Source of the DNA: Roseburia_C sp900315735
Lineage (GTDB): Bacteria > Bacillota > Clostridia > Lachnospirales > Lachnospiraceae
Reading direction: 5' to 3' (one strand)
Length of the DNA stretch: 64,000 nt
NCBI GenBank assembly: GCA_052118425.1
Contig: JBQKHF010000001.1
The notes below the pieces were generated by a model. That model did no database searches and had not been told where the DNA came from. It was given only the letters and a program-made list of their open reading frames with translations. Positions 41,972 through 49,001 of the stretch are shown piece by piece. The translations under genes and the position numbers were made by a program. Within the stretch, counting starts at the first letter, position 1. Every line of letters starts with the position of its first letter.

Positions 41972-43060
41972 ATGGAGAAGGAAAAAAACAGTAAGAATAT
42001 TATGGACTATGCGACGGTTACTCTTTTGGATGAGGAGAATGCCATTGAAATCATCGACCAGACAAAGCTGCCGGGAACGATAGAACTGATACGTTTAAAG
42101 AGCGCACAGGAAATCTGGGATGCTATTTATTTATTAAAAGTCCGGGGAGCACCGGCAATCGGTGTGGCAGCAGGCTTTGGCATTTATCTTCTGGCAAAAG
42201 CAATAGAGACAGAGGATTACGAAGTCTTTTATGAAGCCTTTCAGAAACAGAAAGAATATTTGAATTCTTCCCGTCCAACAGCAGTCAATCTTTCCTGGGC
42301 GTTAAACCGGATGGAGAAGGTCTGCATTGCAAATAAAAATAAGCCGGTTGCAGAGATAAAAGAATTGCTTCATAAAGAAGCCATTGAGATTCAGGAAGAA
42401 GATATCCGGGTCTGCAAAAGCATCGGAGAACACGGACTGACACTGGTAAAGCCAGGAGATGGCATTTTGACCCATTGCAATGCCGGACAGCTTGCCACCA
42501 GTAAATATGGAACTGCAACAGCACCGATTTATCTGGGGGAGGAAAGAGGTTATCATTTTCATGTATTTGCAGATGAGACAAGACCGCTTTTGCAGGGAGC
42601 GAGACTTACTTCTTTTGAACTGCATGCGGCGGGGGTGGATGTAACATTGATTTGCGACAATATGTCAGGCACCGTCATGAAGCAGGGGCTGGTACAGGCG
42701 GTATTTGTAGGATGTGACCGGGTGGCTGCCAATGGAGACACCGCAAATAAAATCGGAACTTCTGTTGTGGCAACGGTAGCAAAGCGGTATCATGTACCTT
42801 TTTATGTCTGCGCACCGACTTCTACCATTGATTTAAATACAGCAACCGGAGCTGACATCTGCATCGAAGAACGTCCGGCAGAGGAAGTAACGGAAATGTG
42901 GTATCAGGAGCGGATGGCACCGGAAGGCGTCAAAGTATACAATCCGGCATTTGATGTGACAGACCATGATTTAATCAGCGGAATTGTAACAGAGTATGGA
43001 ATCGCAAGAGAACCATATACCGAGAGTTTAAAAGAAATACTTTCGAAGAGAAATGCATAA
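41972..43060 (+). CDS. mtnA: S-methyl-5-thioribose-1-phosphate isomerase
   Basis: Methionine salvage enzyme that converts methylthioribose-1-phosphate to the ribulose form. The 362-aa product has the MtnA/eIF2B-alpha fold: VRGAPAIGVAAGFG, LTHCNAGQLAT with the catalytic Cys, FADETRPLLQGARLT, VGCDRVAANGDTANKIGT (catalytic Asp) and FYVCAPTSTID. GGAGATATTGCT precedes ATG 41972, eleven bases after the ABC-F gene. No other mtn gene is in view. Members in some anaerobes instead act on 5-deoxyribose-1-phosphate from S-adenosylmethionine by-products. Confidence 0.93.
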   Translation: MEKEKNSKNIMDYATVTLLDEENAIEIIDQTKLPGTIELIRLKSAQEIWDAIYLLKVRGAPAIGVAAGFGIYLLAKAIETEDYEVFYEAFQKQKEYLNSSRPTAVNLSWALNRMEKVCIANKNKPVAEIKELLHKEAIEIQEEDIRVCKSIGEHGLTLVKPGDGILTHCNAGQLATSKYGTATAPIYLGEERGYHFHVFADETRPLLQGARLTSFELHAAGVDVTLICDNMSGTVMKQGLVQAVFVGCDRVAANGDTANKIGTSVVATVAKRYHVPFYVCAPTSTIDLNTATGADICIEERPAEEVTEMWYQERMAPEGVKVYNPAFDVTDHDLISGIVTEYGIAREPYTESLKEILSKRNA

Positions 43061-43088
43061 GGTATCAATTTTTGTGCAAACTGATATC

Positions 43089-43117
43089 TTGAAAAGTAGC
43101 TATCAGTAAGGTATGAT
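43089..43117 (+). promoter_or_regulatory. Promoter of the Mrp ATPase gene
   Basis: TTGAAA (43089-43094), 17 bases, TATGAT (43112-43117). Confidence 0.65.
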
Positions 43118-43146
43118 AGTGATAATGAGGTTTTGATAAAAATATG

Positions 43147-43171
43147 GGCGGTGTCGATCACGTACACCGCC
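43147..43171 (+). other. Leader hairpin before the Mrp ATPase gene
   Basis: GGCGGTGT (43147-43154) pairs with ACACCGCC (43164-43171), 9-base loop, followed by TGTTTAG. It lies between the promoter and the start codon, so it is either a weak terminator for mtnA or a leader structure. Confidence 0.55.
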
Positions 43172-43196
43172 TGTTTAGCGAAAAGAGGGAATAGAA

Positions 43197-43967
43197 ATGG
43201 CAATAAAGTTTCAGAAAGAGCCAATGAATGCACATTCATCCGTGAAGCATGTAATCGGCGTAGTCAGTGGAAAAGGTGGCGTTGGAAAATCTTTTGTCAC
43301 AGCATCCATGGCAGCCGCTATGCGTAAGAAAGGTTATGAAGTAGGTATTATGGATGCCGACATTACCGGACCATCCATTCCAAAGATGTATGGAATTCAT
43401 GGAAAGGCAGTCGGAGATGGAAAAGAGATTCTTCCGGCAGTGGCAGAAGACGGAACCAGGATTATGTCTGTAAACTTATTGGTAGATACAGAAGAAACAC
43501 CGGTTGTATGGCGTGGACCAGTCGTTGCCGGCGTGGTAAAGCAGTTCTGGAGTGACGTGGTGTGGGGTGACATTGATTACCTTTTCGTAGATATGCCACC
43601 GGGAACCGGAGATGTTCCGTTGACGGTATTCCAGTCTCTTCCGGTAGAAGGAATCATTATCGTAACTTCTCCGCAGGAACTGGTTCAGATGATTGTAAAG
43701 AAAGCATATAACATGGCAGGGATGATGAATGTTCCTGTCCTTGGAATCGTTGAAAATTACAGCTATTTAAAATGTCCGGATTGTGGAAAAGAGATTTCCT
43801 TATTTGGAGAAAGCCATATTGATGAAATCGCAGCAGACCTTGATTTGTCCGTTCTTGGAAAACTTCCATTGGACCCGGCATATGCAAAAGCTGCTGATGC
43901 AGGACAATTTTATACCATGGACAACCCATATATTGCCAAAGCAATTGAGGTGTTGGAGCAAATTTAG
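43197..43967 (+). CDS. Mrp/NBP35-family Fe-S cluster carrier ATPase
   Basis: P-loop ATPase that carries or inserts [4Fe-4S] clusters. The 256-aa product has the deviant Walker A VSGKGGVGKSFVT (about residues 21-33), MDADITGPSIPKMYG, the switch VDMPPGTGDVPLTVFQ and a C-terminal CPDCGKEI pair that binds the bridging cluster. It lacks the N-terminal DUF59 domain of long Mrp proteins. GAGGGAATAGAA precedes ATG 43197. Has its own promoter and leader hairpin and a terminator at 43973-44010. Confidence 0.92.
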   Translation: MAIKFQKEPMNAHSSVKHVIGVVSGKGGVGKSFVTASMAAAMRKKGYEVGIMDADITGPSIPKMYGIHGKAVGDGKEILPAVAEDGTRIMSVNLLVDTEETPVVWRGPVVAGVVKQFWSDVVWGDIDYLFVDMPPGTGDVPLTVFQSLPVEGIIIVTSPQELVQMIVKKAYNMAGMMNVPVLGIVENYSYLKCPDCGKEISLFGESHIDEIAADLDLSVLGKLPLDPAYAKAADAGQFYTMDNPYIAKAIEVLEQI

Positions 43968-43972
43968 ATAAT

Positions 43973-44010
43973 AACAGGTAATCTGCCGTTTCGGTGGGTT
44001 ACCTGTTTTA
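43973..44010 (+). terminator. Terminator after the Mrp ATPase gene
   Basis: AACAGGTAA(T) pairs with (G)TTACCTGTT around a loop of about 17 bases containing CTGCCG; TTTTA follows. Confidence 0.8.
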
Positions 44011-44153
44011 TGCGGGAAATTCATAAAATATATTTCCTGTAGTTAAAGCGGATGCAGCATAGCAATAGAAAATGCATGAAAAGCACCGCAGAAGTGGAAA
44101 ATAAAATTTCCACAGCAACATAATACATTATATTTTAAGGAGGAGCTTTCGTT

Positions 44154-45542
44154 ATGAACGAACGAAAAGACGCAATTCGCGACGCACGGACACTTGGTGT
44201 TCCGAAAATGCTGTTATTAGGACTTCAGCATATGTTCGCAATGTTTGGCGCAACAATTCTTGTGCCGATTCTGGTGAACAGCTATTTTGAGGGAGAAGGT
44301 CTTTCCGTACAGGTTACTTTAATCTGTGCCGGTCTTGGAACTTTATTCTTCCACCTTTGTACCAAATTAAAAGTACCTGCATTCTTAGGTTCATCCTTTG
44401 CGTTCTTAGGAGGATTTTCTACGATTGCACAGTTAGATACCGGCATATTTGCAAATATGACTATGGGAGAGAAGCTTCCATATGCCTGCGGTGGTATCGT
44501 TGTTGCAGGAGCTTTATATCTGATTCTTGCACTTGTTATCAAAGTCGTAGGAGTAAAGAAAGTAATGCGTTTTCTGCCACCTGTTGTAACAGGACCAATC
44601 ATCATCTGTATCGGTCTTTCCCTTGCACCATCCGCAGTAAGCAATGCATCCACTAACTGGATCCTTGCACTGATTGCACTGGCAGTTATCATTATCTTTA
44701 ATATCTGGGGAAAAGGAATGTTCCGTATTATCCCAATCCTTTTAGGTGTTGTCATTTCCTATGCAGCAGCATTGATTATGCATGCAGCAGGACTGACCAA
44801 TCCGGACGGCAGTGCTATCTTAAACTTTACTGAAGTAGCATCTGCAAGCTGGGTAGGACTTCCACCATTCCAGTTATGTAAATTTAACCTGACCGCAATC
44901 TTAGTTATGGCACCAATCGCACTGGCAACCATGATGGAGCATATCGGAGATATGTCTGCAATTTCTGCAACTGTTGGTGAAAACTTCATCGAAGATCCGG
45001 GTCTTCACAGAACCTTAATCGGTGACGGACTTGCAACTGCATTTGCAGGTATGTTCGGTGGCCCTGCAAATACTACATATGGTGAGAATACCGGTGTATT
45101 GGAATTAAGCCGTGTACATGACCCTAGAGTTATCCGTATTGCAGCCGTATTTGCAATCATCTTAAGCTTTATTCCGAAAATGGCTGAAATCATCGGCTCC
45201 ATGCCATCTGCAATTATCGGTGGTGTCAGCTTCATGCTTTATGGTATGATTTCTGCAATCGGTGTCAGAAACGTAGTAGAAAATCACGTTGATTTCACCA
45301 AATCCCGTAACTTAATCATTGCAGCAGTGATTTTAGTCAGCGGACTTGGATTCTCTGATGGACTTACCTTTACCATTGCAGGAACCAGCATTACTTTAAC
45401 CGGACTTGCAATCGCAGCTTTAGCCGGAATTATCTTAAATGCAATCTTACCTGGTAAAGATTATCATTTCGGAGATGACCCAAAGGCAGATGCCAACCGT
45501 GGACTTGATATGAATCCGATTCAGGAAGAGGATATTCAGTAA
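44154..45542 (+). CDS. uraA: Uracil/xanthine permease family transporter, probable uracil permease
   Basis: Membrane symporter of the NCS2 family, 462 aa with about 12 to 14 helices. The N-terminal half contains GLQHMFAMFGATILVPILV and FAFLGGFSTI; the substrate site in the C-terminal half reads MAPIALATMMEHIGDMSAI, with a Glu that binds the base, then GDGLATAFAGMFGGPANTTYGEN. The MEHIGD and NTTYGEN patterns are those of uracil rather than xanthine carriers. AGGAGG precedes ATG 44154. A perfect GTGGAAA / TTTCCAC hairpin sits in the leader at 44094-44113. It complements the pyrimidine genes at 26-33 kb by uptake. Confidence 0.93.
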   Translation: MNERKDAIRDARTLGVPKMLLLGLQHMFAMFGATILVPILVNSYFEGEGLSVQVTLICAGLGTLFFHLCTKLKVPAFLGSSFAFLGGFSTIAQLDTGIFANMTMGEKLPYACGGIVVAGALYLILALVIKVVGVKKVMRFLPPVVTGPIIICIGLSLAPSAVSNASTNWILALIALAVIIIFNIWGKGMFRIIPILLGVVISYAAALIMHAAGLTNPDGSAILNFTEVASASWVGLPPFQLCKFNLTAILVMAPIALATMMEHIGDMSAISATVGENFIEDPGLHRTLIGDGLATAFAGMFGGPANTTYGENTGVLELSRVHDPRVIRIAAVFAIILSFIPKMAEIIGSMPSAIIGGVSFMLYGMISAIGVRNVVENHVDFTKSRNLIIAAVILVSGLGFSDGLTFTIAGTSITLTGLAIAALAGIILNAILPGKDYHFGDDPKADANRGLDMNPIQEEDIQ

Positions 45543-45570
45543 GAAATAGAAAGTAATTCATTTAGAAAGA

Positions 45571-45615
45571 AACAGGTCATATTCAGCTTGTAAGAGCTGG
45601 GATGACCTGTTTTTG
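45571..45615 (+). terminator. uraA terminator
   Basis: AAACAGGTCATATTCAGCTT pairs with AGCTGGGATGACCTGTTTTT, a long stem with a T tail. Confidence 0.85.
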
Positions 45616-45821
45616 TGTTGATCAGCTATCCGCAAATCCGCAAGAAGCTGCAGGTGGCATGAACTGTAGCCTCGGTAGGTGAGAAACTTGCAAAGAGAGT
45701 TCCTTGTGGATGTGGCGGCATCGCTGGGTGATGTTGAGCTGCTGGCAGCAGCTGCTTTGTTGGGAGTTGCCAGGTCAGGGGAAAATGTTTCGTTACTTGG
45801 GAATGACTGATGTTAGTGCCG

Positions 45822-46038
45822 TTTGGGCAAAAAAGCTTCAAATATAAGAAATTTTACCCAAAGATAGTGGCATGCAAGGCGCATTTTACAAAAAGAGATA
45901 AAAATTTGGGCAAAAACCATTATGAATACATAGTTTCATACCCAAATCAGTGGAATAATTCATTAGTGAAAGCAAATTTTGACTTTAGTCAGAACTATTT
46001 TGGGCAATTATGTGAAGTTTCCTTCTGATTCTACCCAA
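45822..46038 (+). repeat. Array of three TTTGGGCAA...ACCCAA inverted units
   Basis: TTTGGGCAA begins at 45822, 45905 and 45999 and ACCCAA at 45856, 45940 and 46033, always alternating and always about 35 bases apart within a unit. The TTTGGG and CCCAAA parts can pair. The units begin 83 and 94 bases apart. In the frame of ATG 45810 the units read as FGQ...YPK, LGK...YPN and FGQ...YPI, but a stop falls in the third. The 684-base gap after uraA also holds its terminator, a GAGCTGCTGGCAGCAGCTGC palindrome near 45733, and otherwise nothing recognisable. Confidence 0.65.
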
Positions 46039-46226
46039 TTTTGTCACAATCAACTTCATGAAAATGATTGGCGGAGGAGAGTCAAATTTAAAAGCTTAGA
46101 ATTTGCAAATGAAACTAGATTAGTTTTTTAATATTTCATTAAGTTGTTTCGAAATCAAAGGAAACACGGTATACTATAAGCAGCAGTAAAAGTGATGAAA
46201 ATGTGGAGAAAGAAGAGGAACATATC

Positions 46227-46778
46227 ATGTTAGAACAGTTATTACATATAGATGGGCAGATTTTATTATGGATACAGGAATATCTGCGATTCCCGGCACT
46301 GACTTCTGTGATGAAGGACATTACGAATCTTGGAAATGCGGGAATCTTATGGATTTTGATAACCGTTGTGCTTTTGTTGGACAAGAAGACGAGAAATGTA
46401 GGTTATATGTCGGCACTGGCATTAATTGGCTCATTAATCGTAGACAATGTTTTACTTAAAAATCTGGTAGCAAGAACCAGACCCTATGAAGTGATTGACG
46501 GGTTAAAGCTTTTAATTGAAAAGCAGCCGGATTATTCTTTCCCATCGGGACATACCGGAAGTTCTTTTGCATCAGCAATCGTATTATGGAAAGAGCTTCC
46601 TAAAAAATATGGGGTAATGGCATTAATTGTTGCAATTCTGATTGCATATTCACGGTTATATGTAGGGGTGCATTATCCGTTAGATGTGTTGGCAGGAGTG
46701 GTTATTGGAACCGTACTGGCGTTAGTTTCAGTATGGCTGGTAAAAAAGATTCAGGGGCAGAAGAAACTTGTGAAGTAG
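46227..46778 (+). CDS. PAP2-family membrane phosphatase (paralogue 1)
   Basis: Type 2 phosphatidic acid phosphatase, probably acting on undecaprenyl pyrophosphate or phosphatidyl-glycerophosphate at the membrane. ATG 46227 follows AGAGGAA; the frame opens at 46203 without a ribosome site. The 183-aa product has five or six membrane helices and the three phosphatase motifs: KNLVARTRPYE, PSGHTGSSFASA with the catalytic His, and SRLYVGVHYPLDVLAG with the nucleophile His. A close paralogue is encoded at 62617-63189. The two share KNLVARTRPY and FPSGHTGSSFA word for word. Confidence 0.9.
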   Translation: MLEQLLHIDGQILLWIQEYLRFPALTSVMKDITNLGNAGILWILITVVLLLDKKTRNVGYMSALALIGSLIVDNVLLKNLVARTRPYEVIDGLKLLIEKQPDYSFPSGHTGSSFASAIVLWKELPKKYGVMALIVAILIAYSRLYVGVHYPLDVLAGVVIGTVLALVSVWLVKKIQGQKKLVK

Positions 46779-46794
46779 GAGAAACATTTCTGAA

Positions 46795-46967
46795 CTAGAG
46801 ACAAAAAATAGAGAATGATAGGAAACAGAGTAGAAAATAAAGAAGGATTAGAAAATAGAAGAAAGTCAGCAAACAGAGAAGATCAGGAAATAAAGAAAAG
46901 TCAGGAACCAGAGTAGAGCAGAAAATAGAAAAATTGTGGAAACAGACCGGAAAGCAGGAGGAGAAGG
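46795..46967 (+). other. Purine-rich leader of the moxR gene
   Basis: About 170 bases almost free of C and T on the plus strand (mostly A and G), with recurring AAACAGAG, GAAAATAGA and AGTCAG(G/C)A words. It fills the whole gap between PAP2 and the MoxR gene, ends in AGGAGGAGAAGG, and has no promoter or terminator. Confidence 0.7.
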
Positions 46968-47927
46968 ATGGAATTACAACAGGCGGTAGAATTGTCAAAG
47001 CGGGTTCAAAATGAAATTAAAAAAAGTGTAAAAGGAAAAGATGATTGTATCCGAAAGGCATTTTGTGCAATTTTAGCAGGGGGACATATTTTAATTGAAG
47101 ACGTACCGGGAGTAGGAAAGACAACGCTGGCACTGGCATTTTCGAGGGCATTGAGCCTTGAAAATCACAGGGTACAGTTTACACCGGATGTACTGCCGGC
47201 AGATATTTTAGGCTTTTCCATGTATGATAAGGAGCAGGGCAGCTTTTATTATCATCCGGGAGCAATTATGTGCAATTTGTTTTTGGCAGACGAGATTAAC
47301 CGTACTTCGCCAAAGACCCAGTCAGCATTGTTAGAGGTTATGGAAGAGGGAAAGGTGACGGTAGATGGCATCAGTCACCCGGTTCCGACACCATTTCTTG
47401 TAATGGCAACCCAGAATCCGAAGGGAAGCGCCGGAACACAGATGCTGCCGGAATCCCAGTTAGACCGGTTTATGATTTGTATGAGCATGGGATATCCGGA
47501 TTTGAAAAGTGAGATTGAGATTGCCAAGGGAAAGAGCATCGGACAGAGCTATGAGAGCATAGAAGGTGTGATGACAGGTGCACAGCTGCAGACTATGAAA
47601 GAGATTGTAGAAAATATTTTTATTCATGACAGAATTTATGAATATATGATGGCACTGATTCATGCCACCAGAGAAAATCCTTATATTGAGCTGGGTGTCA
47701 GTCCGCGTGGCATGGTGGCACTGACGAAAATGGTGCGTGCCAATGCATTTTTAAATGAGAGAGATTATGTGATTCCATCCGATGTGGAGGATGTTTTTTA
47801 TGATGTTGCGAAGCACAGAATTGTCTTAAATACCAAGGCACGGGTGACCGGCGTATCTGAGGAAGCTGTGCTTGAAAAAATTATGGAAGATATCACAAAA
47901 CCAACTTCTTTTAAAGGAAGAGGGTAG
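46968..47927 (+). CDS. MoxR-family AAA+ ATPase
   Basis: Chaperone-like AAA+ ATPase of 319 aa. Motifs: Walker A EDVPGVGKTTLALAF (about 39-53), Walker B LADEINR, sensor ATQNPKG, the Arg finger region ESQLDRFMI and sensor 2 SPRGMVAL. AGGAGGAG precedes ATG 46968. First gene of MoxR-DUF58-transglutaminase, a common three-gene unit in which MoxR is thought to help fold or insert partner proteins such as the DUF58 protein. The start codon of the next gene follows 3 bases later. Confidence 0.93.
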   Translation: MELQQAVELSKRVQNEIKKSVKGKDDCIRKAFCAILAGGHILIEDVPGVGKTTLALAFSRALSLENHRVQFTPDVLPADILGFSMYDKEQGSFYYHPGAIMCNLFLADEINRTSPKTQSALLEVMEEGKVTVDGISHPVPTPFLVMATQNPKGSAGTQMLPESQLDRFMICMSMGYPDLKSEIEIAKGKSIGQSYESIEGVMTGAQLQTMKEIVENIFIHDRIYEYMMALIHATRENPYIELGVSPRGMVALTKMVRANAFLNERDYVIPSDVEDVFYDVAKHRIVLNTKARVTGVSEEAVLEKIMEDITKPTSFKGRG

Positions 47928-47930
47928 CTT

Positions 47931-49001
47931 ATGTTGACAGGTCTGATATTGGTGCTTATTGTTGGCACATTAGGATATCTTGGAACCATTTATACCAGTC
48001 CGGCATTGGTTCTTCTTTCTATTTCCTGTGGAGTTATGCTGGTATTGGGATATGGCTATATTTTATATATGATGCTTCGGGTAAAATGCCGGATTCAGAT
48101 TCCGATTGTTATGGCAGAACAGGAAGAAGGTGTTATGATCTGCGCGGTGACGGAGAACCGGAGCAGACTGCCTTTGCCAAAGGTAGTATACCGGATGGAC
48201 TACCGGAATTCTTTTGGCAGAAAGAAAAGAAAGCTTTCCCTGCAGGCGTCAGCAGATGCAAAGAGCAGCAGCCGGATGAGTATGGAAGTAGCAGCCGAAA
48301 GCAGCGGAAATTATACATTCCGGCTGGTCCGGGTAAGATTTTATGGGCTGCTTGGAATCGGTTATATGACGAAATATGTGCGATATGAGGAACGGCTTTC
48401 CATTATGCCAAAGATAACACCAGTGATGATTGAGGTGGGATTAGCTTCCCGGTATTTTCAGGGAGAAGCGGAAGTGTATGATGATAAGACCGGCGGAGAT
48501 GATGTATCGGAGGTATTTCAGATTCGCTCTTTTCAGCCGGGAGATAAAATCCAGAATATTCACTGGAAGTTATCAGCAAAAGAAGATGAATTAATGGTTC
48601 GGGAAAACAGTCTGCCGATGGGCTGTCCGGTGGTGATTCTGCTTGATATCAGCGGAGGACAGAAGGAGACAGAGAAGCAGAGAAATCATTTTTTTGAAAT
48701 GGTGATTTCCATTTCTTTTGGGCTGATAGAAAAGCAGTGTCCCCATTATATTGCCTGGTATGATGAGAAAGAACATGACCTCATCCGGGTGCGGGTAGAT
48801 AAAGAAGAGAAGGTATACTATTTTATTCTGCTTTTGTATGGAGCAGTGCAGAACCGGGAAAAAATGGACATTGCACTTTTATATCAGGAAAAATACCGGG
48901 GAGAGACAACAGTTACAAAGATAGAAATGAACCTTGCAGGGAAACTCATTGTAGCAGGAACGGAAATAGAAAATTTCGCAAAAGCGGAGATTAGGGTATG
49001 A
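47931..49001 (+). CDS. DUF58 domain-containing membrane protein
   Basis: 356-aa protein with two N-terminal membrane helices (about 1-20 and 23-43) and a DUF58 region with the von Willebrand A-like fold. Hallmark sequences: FQIRSFQPGDKIQNIHWKLSAKEDELMVRE split around residues 197-226 and the following CPVVILLDISGG. The ATG overlaps the transglutaminase gene (ATGA), so the two are coupled. DUF58 proteins accompany MoxR and are of unknown biochemical activity. Confidence 0.88.
   Translation: MLTGLILVLIVGTLGYLGTIYTSPALVLLSISCGVMLVLGYGYILYMMLRVKCRIQIPIVMAEQEEGVMICAVTENRSRLPLPKVVYRMDYRNSFGRKKRKLSLQASADAKSSSRMSMEVAAESSGNYTFRLVRVRFYGLLGIGYMTKYVRYEERLSIMPKITPVMIEVGLASRYFQGEAEVYDDKTGGDDVSEVFQIRSFQPGDKIQNIHWKLSAKEDELMVRENSLPMGCPVVILLDISGGQKETEKQRNHFFEMVISISFGLIEKQCPHYIAWYDEKEHDLIRVRVDKEEKVYYFILLLYGAVQNREKMDIALLYQEKYRGETTVTKIEMNLAGKLIVAGTEIENFAKAEIRV

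Noticed and set aside
45810..46028. 72-aa open frame after uraA
   Set aside because: Lies on the inverted-unit array and has no ribosome site. The peptide-like repetition follows from the DNA repeat; kept only as an alternative idea in the finding.
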